A DNA stretch of 64,000 nt from Cercis canadensis (lineage: Eukaryota > Streptophyta > Magnoliopsida > Fabales > Fabaceae). The translations under genes were made by a program, and so were the position numbers. Shown here one piece after another: positions 53,101-64,000 of the stretch. The stretch's first letter is position 1. Every line of letters begins with the position of its first letter. Below the pieces are notes generated by a model. That model was given only the letters and a program-made list of their open reading frames with translations, did no database searches and had not been told where the DNA came from. The stretch spans positions 1,131,424-1,195,423 of the forward strand of contig QAOA01001251.1 of NCBI GenBank assembly GCA_003255065.1, in the 5' to 3' direction.

Positions 53101-56100
53101 AGTCTAACTTGTACAGTAACAACCAAAAAAAACAAAAGAGTCTAATTTGTAAGTTTGATTAATGGATCAAAGACTCGTTAATGGGTTGTCATTCACGTTA
53201 AAGAAACCCTTCTAATGTATATCATTTTGAGATGAATGGTAAACTCTCAAAATCCTTTCAGGCTATCACGTTAAGGAGTCTAATCTCTTTGTTATTATTT
53301 CACAATTGTTATAAATTAGTTAAATAATGCGGCACATTTTTTATAATCCTTTTTCCCATTCTAAAATACTATGTGTCATCGTGACAGTTAATTTCTAAGC
53401 GCTAATTATGTGCGATGACAGCTAAAATACTACATTGCATTTTATTAGAAAATATAAAAGACTAAATCAGATATAATTAAAAGTAAAATAAATATCTTAG
53501 AGAGTTTAGATGTTATGATAGAAACAAAAACTATTAAATCATTAGGTGTGATTTAATAGTAAGTAATTGATAAGAGATAATTAAAAATTTTAATTTCTGT
53601 ATCGTCATATAAAAAAAATAAAAATCATTTAATATGTTGAAAATTGTGGCTATAAAAATTCTATATGAAATTCTTTTCTAGTCCATTCTTTTCAATTCCC
53701 TTTCGGTAGTACTGATATGTAGTATAATCTGAGGATTGCATAACAAAAACGGAAGAAAGAAAGATGGATAGATGTATGTTCCATTATATTAAGGCATGAC
53801 CTTGAGAGACCAGAGAAAGTAATTAAATCAAAAAATTCCAAGTTCACCTCGATATTATANGAATGCGCCGGCGGGCCCACGGCGCGTCTGTGGGACCCGC
53901 CTCTGACGCATGCGTTTTTTTTTTTTAATTTTGAATTTTTTTTAGACTACATTATTTAGGTAAAATTGTTTCTGACTACATTAGTTAGGGAAATAAGTTT
54001 GCAAAGTACATTAATTTGGTGAAAGTGCCCGATATTATACTTGAAAGAGAAAGAGAAGAAATGAAGTGGTCCACAACTGTTGAAGCTGCACTTAGTCCTT
54101 ATCACTTTCCCAGCTCTTTATTATCATCATTCATGTCCCTGTTTGCCCCCATCCACACTTTCAAAGAGCTCCAAATGTTAGGACCCATGTGTTGCAGGCT
54201 AACAACGAGACGAGACTGATTTTTCTTCTGCTCCCCAACAGTCTAATAGCCTTGATTTGGACACACTGCCCTTCCACTCACACTTCTGATGTGCTTGTGC
54301 CAAAACTCTCGCTTACCCTTTCCCACTAACAAATACTTGCTTTAATCTCTACCAAAAGTTTCTCTCTTCTCTTATTGTTTTTTTTGTTTTGTTTTTGTTT
54401 TTGGAAGGGTGGGAAGGGGGACACTACGTTTGTTCTATTGCGAACTAAATCTAATATGCATCATCTTGAATTTGAATTCTATTAAAGTTATGTCTATGTG
54501 GAGTGATGAGAAAGCATGACACAACATGTCGTTATTACACTTTCCATATATTTCTGGCAAAGATTATGACATGCACATATGGTGTTTAGAAATGTTAAAA
54601 AAAATTGAGAAAATAAATTTGGTAAGTCTTATTAAATTTAGATTATATAACGTATAATATAAAATTGATACAAATTTATAAGTATGCAAATAACCTAACT
54701 TTATTAAATTAGCTCAAATTTTTTATCTAACAAAAATAGGGTCCTTATTTTTACACGTGCAAACAGGCTATCACTCTTTATTTGTTGGAATAGTAATATT
54801 CCTTTGCACGAACACACCAACCCTATAGAAGCATGTGATGTTAGAGGCTTAGAGCAGTGAGAGTGAGACCATACAATGCCCAAGCAAGGCCTCTAGTGTT
54901 GTGTTGATGGCTAGTATAGTATGTCTGTCTCCCACTCCATATAGTATTCCATTTTAAGTTCCCCAACAAGAAAAGTTATCTTACCCACATCTGGCTCTTT
55001 CGTTCTTCTGGTTCCAAACAAAACGACTTGACAAACTTACCATGTCGCCTTCTCTTTTGCCCTTTCAAGTTTCATTTTTCCGATGCATAGAAAAGTGAAT
55101 GTTATTCCTCTGCTATCTAATCATTCAAGCATTTCTCTTCTTTTTCATTTTTTGTGTTTTGTTTTTGGCTAAGAATCATTCAAGCATTTTTCCTTTGGAA
55201 GGATCAGAGCATGCCGGGTGAATACGCAACTTCCTTGTCCGCATGCAATCAATAAAAGTGTTATAGTTAAAATGAGTGGCTGTATGATTAATTAATTGAG
55301 ACTGAAACTGACTCTAATCATTAGGGACATGAATACCTTTTTTTTTTTTTTTGAAGTGGAGGGACATATATTCTTGGCTACGTAATCACGTTTTTGGGAA
55401 GATAATTGAACAGAATTATAAGAGCTACTATAGCTACCCAAACTGCTGTCCTGTTTCGGAGACGAATCCTGAATCCCATGTGTCACATTCACTCTCACTA
55501 TTAGTAGCCACACCTCTCAATCATAAAAGAAGCATATTTTCAAAAACAATGGAGAAGAGGGCTTACACGTGAACTTTGCGACTAGTTTGGCGTTTTAAAC
55601 TTTTAATGGATCTAAACAAATTTTTTTACCATCAGCAGCTACTGTAGTGGAAAGTAACATTTAAATAGTTACTATCTTTCTGCGTGAAGAAAATGACACA
55701 GAAAGGTCGCCGAATTTGCATCAGCTCATTAAGTTATGCCATAAACAATAGAAGTTGCAAGTAGAAATTTTTTCTGTAGTTTACTCTGTTCAACAATTTT
55801 TTTGGGGGTGTGAATTGAACAATCTGCTTATGCCTCAGTCAAATTAAACATTGGTACAAAGACTAAACTTTTTACCAATAGGGGTGATAATGCAAATTGT
55901 GAAATAAGCGACTAAAGAAATCTTGATAGTTCGATATATTACTTCCCTAGGCAGCAGGCTACCAAAACATCAGAATAGGGAGGCCAAGAAAATAATCCAA
56001 GTCCGTGATAGAAAAGGCATAACGACCTGCAGCGTAATCGACAGTCAAAAATATAGAATTCAACAACTAATACCAAATAATAGTATCATCAAAATTTAGT

Positions 56101-56339
56101 TACAATGGAGTTTGCTCCAGTGATGTCTAATATCTCTGTCAGTATTGGATCCAATGCTTCTTTGCGGGTCAATTGGGTACCATCCCAGTTTAACCATTTA
56201 TTAACCCAAAAAAAAGAAAAAGTTGCAAACTTCCTTGAAAGGAATTAGTATATATGACCTGGTTGTGGCATCTACATCATATTTCATACGCAGAGAAGGG
56301 AAACAGCAATCAGAAGCCTAGCTTTTGTTGCAGAACCAC
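50170..56339. other. Gene-free stretch: LOB leader/promoter and PHS1 3' flank
   Basis: About 6.2 kb. The first 250 bp probably include the LOB leader exon. The rest is AT-rich with an insertion at 53850-54039, a poly-T at 55338 and no recognised exon. Nothing else is supported. Confidence 0.5.
53850..54039. mobile_element. GC-rich insertion with 10-bp target duplication, incomplete at an N
   Basis: cgatattata occurs at 53850-53859 and at 54030-54039. Between them are an N (53860), a GC-rich block (gcgccggcgggcccac ...gcatgcg) and an AT-rich arm ending ggtgaaagtgcc. One AT arm plus a GC-rich hinge directly after the N looks like half of a foldback element whose other arm was lost at the gap. 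Confidence 0.6.
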
Positions 56340-59300
56340 TCAGTGAACAGACAGATCTCCTCCAAGTTCATCAATAACTCTCTCTAGTCCACTCAACATA
56401 TCTAGTAACCCAGAAGATAATTAGCAGAATTGTAAAAAAAGCAGTCCAAAAATGGAAATGCAACAGGGAATTTTTTTTAAAAAAAATAAGGACATGAATA
56501 TATTGGCTCAACTACTTGAAATTCATAGCCAAATCATCTAATATCGTTTCTTGTTCTCTCTCCTCCCCCCCCCCCCNCAAAAAAAAAAAAAAGCATCCAA
56601 ATAGTTTCTTCTGATTTAGGCCTTCTAATGGTGACTATAATCAACATACCAAAATTCTAAAGGTTTGATCTTAACTAATGCCAAAAGAAGGGTTCTTAAC
56701 TATCATGCTAAGAAGCATATTAAAGGGAAGGAACTAGGTATACAGAATACAGATAAAGTATTGAAATTGCTAGTTATAATTCTCATAACATTTAGCACCG
56801 AACAAGTCTGTCCTGAACTACTTCATATGTCAAAAACAAACTAAAATGGATAATTTTAGGAACTTATGTCTTTCGTATAAGCAAAGAGGATTATAGTCAC
56901 TTACCATGGAAAGAAGAAGTCGCCATGTATTCCTGCAATAATTATAGTCAATTACTGAAGGATCTACTCAAAGCTTCGACTGCTTCCATACAATTTAAAT
57001 AAATTCCCGAGCAAATATGGTACTGGCAAGACAACAAAATCAGGAGCAGTCATAAGTGTTCCCAGAGCATGAGGTTCAGAAAATACCAGCAGTCGCTTCT
57101 TGAAATTAACTTCCTCGGGTACTTCCAGTATTTCTGCAGCATATAGATATTCGATAAGACAAACATTGATCTTTTAAATGGCAAAGCAGAGCCTACTGTA
57201 TTTACAACCTTACTATTAGGGTACCTTGCTCAGCCTCTGCAGAAGAGTCAGACAGGCGTTGTATGAGGCTGGAAGGCAATGTTTGGGACATGTTTTCCAA
57301 GCCATTAGGAATTACTGTTTCTTGAGAACGTGGGTATTCTGTGTCTTCACAGTTCAGGTAGGGTTGCTCCAGAGGACTAGTCCCACGAGGATCGAAGTAG
57401 GTCAAATCCATACAATCTCTACACCAGTAATGCATCTCATGGATTAGTTCATTCTACATATTTCACACGGTCTAAAGAAATCTATCTTATTTTCACCTGT
57501 AGTAGATCTTTTCTTGGGAGATGCAATGTGCTGGAGATGAACTTTCTAAATCAACCCCTCTGTTCTGAAGCTCCACATTTCTCGTGTCTTTGAAGCTTTC
57601 CTAGTGCCAACAGAAAATATAGATAAAACAAAGCATATAGAACTCCTCAGTTGTTACTTTGTTCTTTCTATCTAATAAATTTCACTTTTTATCCCCTAAA
57701 AACATAACAAGGCATACAGAACCAAGGTAAGCATATCTCTAACAGTGCCATTATCCCATAATTGATAATTGAAATTTCGATATCAGATCCACCAAATTCT
57801 TAAATCTTAGAGGTAAAGAGTAAAGATTGAAGATCTAGGTTCCATGTCCCCTTTTAATGCCTGATCTTAATTTCTTTTCTACATAGCAATCTAGTTTGGC
57901 AATCACATTGTACATCATAAAAGAGTGTAATTTTCTCCATTACAATAAAAATCACATCCATTGGCTAAATGATCATATTGTGAAGGTTGGTTTTATGCTA
58001 AGTTGCCAACCACCAGTCCACAAAATAGCCATTACTTATAACAATGTCAATGCATTCAGCCTGAATATATCTAGCCCTGACTTAATCACTCCAAGAGTAT
58101 ATTCTGAGTGATGTGAGTTACACCTTTAAAATATGCATGAAATCTTGTGAATCACTTGATGCTGAGAAACACATTACAAATTTTTGAATCTGCATATCAC
58201 AAGAAATATTCAATGAAAATATAGTTAAAAAAAATATTGTATAGAAGTGCAAATTCAAGCAACCTCACAATTAAGCAAATTCACATGCAGTTAATAATAT
58301 TATTATAAGGATTTTTTTCTTTGGTGTTCATCCACAAGCAGTTAAAGATGAAATTATACTGAGATTTTTTTTAAAAAAAAAAAAGCAATATTACACTGGA
58401 AATTTAAATTTCATGATCAGCCCCTTGAACATGATATTGTAAATAATAGCACNATGCTGAGAAACACATTGCAAACTTTTGAATCTGCATATCACAAGAA
58501 ATATTCAATGAAAATATAGTTAAAAAAAAAAAAAAGATATTGTAAATAATAGCACTTTTTTTGGCAGAAAAGAAGGAACCGGGGGGGCTCCAGGGAAGGA
58601 AGCTAATTTAAAGGTACTGATATAGTCAACATGACATTTGAGATCTTAACCTTGGCAAACTACTCAAGTTTAAGATACTAATCCACATTCAGAACACTCA
58701 AGTAAACATGATAGTTCTTATTTTCACTGGGATCAAAATCTACCAAAATGTCATTTGGATTATGTACAGAGCTCTAGAGCATTGCAATAAAACAGCATAA
58801 CAATAGTGTTTATTTTGCTTACAGACAAAATCTCAAGTGCACAACAGCTGATGTGTAGCTTTTGAGGCCAATTTCAGATCAATGGGGAAGTTGAGCTGTA
58901 ATGTATAACTAAGGACAAATTATTAGTTACGGTTTAGAAGCATACCTGCCCCAAAGAATCTCTATAGCTCGCAAGTACAACTCGGCTACCTCTTCTAGGG
59001 CATTCAGAAATATATGATACATGAGAACAGCAGAAATGCAGATTGGAAATGTAGTGTTCCTCCAACATAAAACTTATAAGAAAAAGAGTGCTGCTGAATT
59101 TAAGATGTTTCAGCTGGTTCTCCACTTGCCAATGAGAAGAATGGTGCATACAAAAAAGTTAGTCATAACAGCCAGTATCCTATTCAAAATGCATTCTCTT
59201 AGTTTTCAATTAGAAGACAGGTCTTCAGTGACGGATATTATAAAAGTTCTTCTGTGAGAGACATTAATAATAGGAACTTTTCCTAGGGGATTAGCGTGCC

Positions 59301-59700
59301 AGCTATCTGTAATCTCAATGAAGAAAATCGTAAAATATGCACAAGCCCAGTAGTACAAATAACTAGGCGATTAACGTACATGCATTTTGAGGAAGGACAA
59401 TTTTCACTTTAATTAGACATGAGAAAGAAAAAATAAGCTTAGGAGCCCAAAACGATATGGATGTACATTAACGGGCAAGTTCAAACACCCATATGAAACA
59501 TTTTCCCTCTATTTTTGGCCGATGATATCAGGAGATGCAAAATTTGTGCCATCATAAACGAGAAGGAAATCTCTAAACGAACAGCAACAAATTGAAAGAA
59601 CTTTACGAGTGTCACTTCGTCCGCCACTGAAATGTTCTGCTCCACTTTATTTTCACACCCAAAGACCATAATATAGAAAAAAAAAAAAAAAAAAAAAAAN

Positions 59701-59735
<35 letters not shown>

Positions 59736-60189
59736 ACACAGGGCTATCACAGAGAGCCCCATATAATCATTAATGTGCAATTAACTAGCCAAAATCATAA
59801 AATGGCTCGTTAATAACATGAAAGGTCTTTCAACGTGTATAATCACCAACCACCTCCCCCCCCAAAACAAAACAAAAAAAACTCTAAAAGAAGGCCAACG
59901 CAGAAAAAAAAAATTCGACACGAACCCAGTAAATGTTTCGACTTGAAGAAACAATGAGTACTCCTCTCTGAGTTTTATGATCAGTGATGAGGTTCACGGA
60001 ACCCATTGAATACAAAGTAAGCCATGTGCCTCCGCAGCGAACTTTCTCGGCTCTGGGAAGAGGCCTGAGGCCGAGACAAGTAGAAGGAGGAGAAGGAAAG
60101 TTGAAGAAGCGTGAGTACTGTATCTCCCATTGCTCGCTGAGGTTTAGGGTTTCCGAAGGATATTGGGACTGCAGAGGGGTTCCCGCCAT
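56340..60189 (-). CDS. PHS1: POOR HOMOLOGOUS SYNAPSIS 1 (PHS1), one exon apparently missing
   Basis: PHS1 is a plant meiotic protein needed for correct homologue pairing, synapsis and nuclear entry of recombination factors. Minus-strand exons: 60189-59926, 59059-58946, 57600-57497, 57418-57225, 57133-57087, 56932-56905 and 56401-56340, 270 aa as joined. The first junction (W|EHYISNLHF) is tentative; the others have good borders and phase. Family features: MAG... then QWEIQYSRFF near the start, EHYISNLHF, RGSRVVLASYRDS, LPSSLIQRLS, and the C-terminal YMATSSFHDML...IDELGGDL. Homologues have an IQKFALRF-type segment right after YRDS. I could not find it between 57601 and 58945, and an N with duplicated flanks sits there (58453). 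Skipping it keeps frame. Two site II motifs lie upstream. Confidence 0.85.
58159..58555. repeat. Duplicated segments around an N inside the PHS1 gene
   Basis: Block A (atgctgagaaacacatt..., 58159-58236) recurs at 58454-58530 with a few base changes. Block B (gatattgtaaataatagcac, 58433-58452) recurs at 58536-58555. The N at 58453 joins A-X-B to A'-B'. The second pass lacks the roughly 190-bp X. Two haplotypes placed end to end, or a misjoin, would give this. Confidence 0.8.
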
Positions 60190-60372
60190 TTTTCATGCGA
60201 ATGCCATTGATTTGCTCGCTCTCGCTCTGAAATAGTCGTTTTCTTGAATGGTGAGCTAGGCCCCAGTAATATGCAGGGTTGCTCCCTCTCCTCAGGCTCA
60301 ACTCGAGTGGAGGTGGGTGGGGGCCGGGCTGAACTTGCTATTGTGTAATGTGTCACTGCAAGATTTTTAAGC

Positions 60373-60380
60373 TGGGCCCA
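60373..60380. promoter_or_regulatory. Site II-type palindrome (TGGGCCCA) upstream of PHS1
   Basis: gctgggcccagttt lies about 185 bp upstream of the PHS1 ATG, with another gtgggcc near 60524. TCP factors bind such sites. Function inferred only. Confidence 0.45.
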
Positions 60381-60849
60381 GTTTCGTATGCACGAATGCA
60401 TATGGAGGATGTCGTCTGCATCTAACCGTACAATAAAACGATTTGTTGCGCTCGTCCACACTCCACACCACAAATGTTGTCGTTTTCACGTTCTGTTCCC
60501 CTAACTGTCTAATAGACTAATACCGTGGGCCAGGACCAATCTGACTTCGTTTAGCCCAACTTACTTTTCCAGTTTCGGCTAATTGGTTTTCCAATTGCTC
60601 CAATATACCACAGTCCCTCTAAACTCGCACGAATTGAGAGTTTGAGACAGTTCAGGTTCTGCTGAAAAAGAGAAGATGCACTGCAACTAACGAGAATTTC
60701 GATATTCAGAACTAAAATAAAATATGAAGTTTACGCTCACTAGCCAAAGTTGAATTTCATTCACATTCATCTTGTTTGAAGACTTTAAATCCATTGCAGA
60801 GATAAGTGGATAAAAGCCGAACGAAATAAGAAATGCAACTCAGATAAAA

Positions 60850-61830
60850 ATGGGTGTTTTCTTTGAGAAATGTTTTCATATTTTCATTTCTTGAAATGCA
60901 TTTCTATTTTCTTATTTTCTGTTTTAGAAAATACGTTTGGTTTGTAAAATTAAAAATTGTTTTCTATTTTATTTTCAACCGGCTTTGTCAACCACTTCCT
61001 CTCCTCCCCTATCTTCTTCCTCTACAATTTTCTGCATCATCTTTCCTTCTCAACCACAACCATTGCAGTTTCAAAAGCCAATTCTTCCCCGGATGGAGGG
61101 CGTCGGCCTTCTCTTCTTTCCCGACTTTCTGCTTTGAATCTGTACATTGTCACATTCAGAGGGGGTTTTACATATTCTTTCGATCATTCCATAAACAATT
61201 CTAACCTCTGCTCATCTCATTAGGGGTGAATAGCTTCTGTTTCTGGTAATGGGCAGAAAGGAAGAGACAAGGGGACCTGGTGAACATCTATACCATTCAG
61301 CAATCAATGAAGGGTTTGCAAGAGGTCGAAGAAAAACTCCTGAATGGGCGGTTCCAAAACTCCAGGAGGTCCTTGGCTTAACAGCCCGGATATCTCAACA
61401 CTTCACATTCGAATAGAGGATGAATGACTAATGCTTGCTTCAAGGTCGACCTCTATGGAATGGGTATCCGACACATCTTCTCTAGCCCCGTTTCCTGAAA
61501 TTCTTCAGCATAGCATGTGAGATGAAAGCTGGATGGAGGTCGTAGATGGCAGCTGGTAAATGTGTGCGTATAGAAGAAATAGAAATTTAGGAGGGAAAAA
61601 AAANAAAAAAAAAAAAAAAGTAACATGAATTACAAGTATGCCACCGGTCATTGATTGAAAACAGTGAAAACGTCTAAAAGACGTTTCCAGTTTTGCATCA
61701 ATTTTTGGAAATGTTTCCAATATTTTCAGTGAAAACATATACTCAACTAAACATATTTTTAGGTTTATTTCCATTTTCAATGAAAATGAAAACAGAAAAC
61801 AACCAAACCAAACAGGCCTAAGTATCCTGT
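60850..61830. mobile_element. Possible degenerate transposon with inverted ends
   Basis: The left flank has ttttctgttttagaaaatacgtttgg and the right flank, inverted, reads tttggttgttttctgttttcattttcattg. Both are rich in 'ttttca' units and could be decayed terminal repeats. The middle (about 60985-61510) is less AT-rich and unlike the flanks, with no protein I recognise. An N in poly-A sits at 61604. This could be an element that carries captured DNA, but the ends are too decayed to be sure. Confidence 0.35.
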
Positions 61831-62328
61831 ATGGAAGAGAAATCAAAGCAAAAACAAGGACCAATTAGGGTCTTGGTAATATATTTGACTCTGTTGTTGA
61901 TTCCTTAATTACATGTATTTCAATCAACAGCATTGCCAAGTGTCCCAGAAACAATCACCAAAGTACAGGTGGCTATCATTTAATACGACAAAAATGTAAT
62001 GGTTAAAAATCCAACTGTGTAAGACAGCTACAGGTGAGTCTGGCATAAATTTTCAGTATAATTGTCCAGACAAATAGCTTTCCCATCCAATCAGTTGGGG
62101 CTAATGAACTAAAATGTAAAGATAATTATTCAGACCTATTTTCTACATCTCAGGAGCGAAAGAAGGTCAAATAAGCAAAATACCCGTTGTGTTTCATATA
62201 TGCATTTTAGAGTCTTCTCTATACTTCACCTTTCCAGAGGCCTCCTATGGCTGGCAGGTTTATTGATCTCTAAAATGTTGCCAAGACAGAGAAAGAGAAC
62301 CAGTAGGTTTCTATCTTAACTTTTAGAA

Positions 62329-63990
62329 TTAGCAACAAGTGCCTCCAATCCAGCTTACTCCAGGCATTTTTCTCAGACCTCCTGTTATGTTATCCCTCAA
62401 CTTCTTCACATCATCCCATCTCCCATCACCAGCATATATATTAGAAAGCATAACCCTGTAAGCACTATTGTCAGGATCACTTTCAAAGAGCATCTGAGCC
62501 ACAGTTTCTGCCAGCTCAGAATTCCCCCAAGAATTACAGCATGATAAAAGGGCTCCCAAGATGCCTTTGTCTACTGGTTTTGGTAAGGTCTGAGTAAGAT
62601 TGTAAGCCTCTTCCAACTCCCCAGCGCTGCCAAGAAGCCTCACCATGTAAACATAGTGCTCAGTTCTAGCATTGATGTTGAACTCATCTTTCATTCTCCT
62701 GAAAATCTTCCGGCCATGTTTGACTAGACCAGCATGGCAACAAGCACAAAGGAGAGCAGAGAATGTGGATTCATCAGGTATTAATCCTTTCTCCAGCATC
62801 TTATCAAACATCCTTAAAGCCTCTGAGGCACATCCATGCAAGCCAAGACCTGAAATTACTGAATTATAAGAGATCGTATTCTGTTTTGTCATTTTCTCGA
62901 AAACACAAATCCCCAAGCGCAAGAAACCACACTTTGAGTACATTTCTATGAGAGCAGATGATACCATGACATTTGATTCCAATCCATGCCGAAGAACAAA
63001 ACCATGTATCTCGCATCCAGGGCCTACATTTGCTGACTGAGCTATAGCAGCCAATGCACTGGCAATCAAAATAAAATCTCCCTTCTTGCCTTTCATGTTC
63101 AATGTCCTGAAAAAGAGCAGTGCCTTCTCATAATCTCCAGACAGAGAATATCCAGCTATGAGAGCAGACCATGTGACTAAATCAGGTAGGAGTATACCGC
63201 AAAAGACCCTATATGCTGAAGTCATGCACTTACATCTCGAGTACATACTCACCAGCAAACTAACTACATAAGCATTGGAATCATACCCACTTTTCATACT
63301 TAAACCATGTACTCCTTGGCCAATGATCAGCAAACTAGAATCAGCAATACCCAAAAGCAATCCAACTAGTGTATATCCATCTGGCTTCTTCCCAACACGT
63401 CCCATGCAGCTAAACATTTGCATCCCTTTATCCCAGAAACCAAAATACCCATAACCAGAAATCAAAGAATTCCACAAAACCAAATCCGGTTCAGGTATCC
63501 CATTAAACACTCCACTCGCTTCAATTAAAAGACCGACTTTGGAATAAGCTGTTACCAGTGCACTGCAACAGATAGAGTCCAATCCTAAGCCAGAAACTAT
63601 AGCCTTTCCATGAACAATCCTTAGTCTATCCGAATCAAAGTTCTCAGAGCATGCACGTATAACACAAGCATAAGTGAAATTGTCAGGTCTTATGTCTGTT
63701 TCAAGCATCTTTTTAAAGAGAGAAAATGCACTGCCAAATCTTTGGGCTTGAGCGAAAGCTCGAATAATGGAATTCCAAAGGTAGACACTTTGCAAGGAAG
63801 TTCTGCCGAATACATGGTAAGCAGAGTTCACGTCACTATTAGCTGCATACAGCCTTAGAATTTTAGTTGCGTAAAACGGGTCTTCTAAGAGATTGGTCTT
63901 AATGAGCAAAGCATGCAATTGCTTGGTCCTCAACAGGGATTTACAGATCTTGCAGACTTCAGACTCGAGTAAATGAAATTGATTCAACAT
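62329..63990 (-). CDS. PLS-class PPR protein with E domain (At1g64310-like)
   Basis: One exon, 553 aa, complete, starting ten bases from the window edge. PPR proteins of this class bind organelle RNA and usually direct C-to-U editing. The chain has repeated PPR units with the typical starts, e.g. YLWNSIIRAFAQ, VLWNSLISGYG, VTWSALIAGYS, ISYNSVISGLGLHG and STFSALLCACCHAG. It then has an E-domain stretch (LLSCCNSWGN ... DNSAYRVMLSNIYAGDGRWDDVKKLRD ... MPGVSWI) and stops without E+ or DYW, so editing would need a DYW partner in trans. Length and arrangement match Arabidopsis At1g64310. No clear targeting peptide is visible at the N-terminus (MLNQFHLLESEVC), so chloroplast or mitochondrial location cannot be given. 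Confidence 0.92.
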   Translation of the reverse strand: MLNQFHLLESEVCKICKSLLRTKQLHALLIKTNLLEDPFYATKILRLYAANSDVNSAYHVFGRTSLQSVYLWNSIIRAFAQAQRFGSAFSLFKKMLETDIRPDNFTYACVIRACSENFDSDRLRIVHGKAIVSGLGLDSICCSALVTAYSKVGLLIEASGVFNGIPEPDLVLWNSLISGYGYFGFWDKGMQMFSCMGRVGKKPDGYTLVGLLLGIADSSLLIIGQGVHGLSMKSGYDSNAYVVSLLVSMYSRCKCMTSAYRVFCGILLPDLVTWSALIAGYSLSGDYEKALLFFRTLNMKGKKGDFILIASALAAIAQSANVGPGCEIHGFVLRHGLESNVMVSSALIEMYSKCGFLRLGICVFEKMTKQNTISYNSVISGLGLHGCASEALRMFDKMLEKGLIPDESTFSALLCACCHAGLVKHGRKIFRRMKDEFNINARTEHYVYMVRLLGSAGELEEAYNLTQTLPKPVDKGILGALLSCCNSWGNSELAETVAQMLFESDPDNSAYRVMLSNIYAGDGRWDDVKKLRDNITGGLRKMPGVSWIGGTCC

Positions 63991-64000
63991 TAAAGTAATA

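Noticed and set aside
59680..59734. Poly-A run with an N as a possible retroposon tail
   Set aside because: No target duplication or retroposon body next to it; it lies in PHS1 intron 1 and the length is uncertain because of the N.
59981..60301. Long minus-strand frame overlapping the first PHS1 exon in another frame
   Set aside because: The PHS1 frame from the ATG at 60189 matches the family (QWEIQYSRFF); the other frame matches nothing known.

Overview
This is a piece of flowering-plant nuclear DNA, most likely a eudicot and probably a rosid. The evidence is AT-rich intergenic DNA, short GT-AG introns, plant-only gene families and many short non-autonomous transposons. Nothing here fixes the species. 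Nine isolated N characters mark unresolved joins in the assembly.

Layout, left to right. The 3' part of a FIP37/WTAP gene (m6A writer subunit) runs + to 3942 and converges on a minus-strand OCRE plus G-patch gene (5207-9278). Next come two tandem raffinose-synthase-type genes on + (12184-16693 and 19665-24441), with the same four-exon structure and very long first introns. A DUF1421/FLOE-like gene follows on + (25209-28265). After a gene-free gap, a TAR2-type tryptophan aminotransferase gene (+, 33208-37547) converges on an oleosin gene (-, 38418-38927). A long gene-poor tract surrounds a LOB-type LBD transcription factor (-, coding 48542-49111, with a predicted 5'UTR intron reaching about 50168). 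The right end has a POOR HOMOLOGOUS SYNAPSIS 1 gene (-, 56340-60189), with one expected exon not found, and an intronless E-class PPR gene (-, 62329-63990).

The spaces and introns hold a rich set of short inverted-repeat elements: a Mutator-type one with a perfect 9-bp target duplication (39484-40031), a hAT-like one in intron 1 of the first raffinose synthase, one in TAR2 intron 1, two copies of one foldback family (18747-19225 and 30738-31082), and others. A polyA-tailed retroposon sits between 33-bp direct repeats (41306-41560).

The genes do not form an operon-like unit. Three kinds are linked to seed maturation or desiccation (raffinose synthases, FLOE-like, oleosin), but they are unrelated and probably neighbours by chance. 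I found no convincing new multi-gene system. The points most worth checking are the divergence of the first raffinose synthase copy at family-typical positions, the missing PHS1 exon beside a duplicated N junction, and the transposon catalogue.
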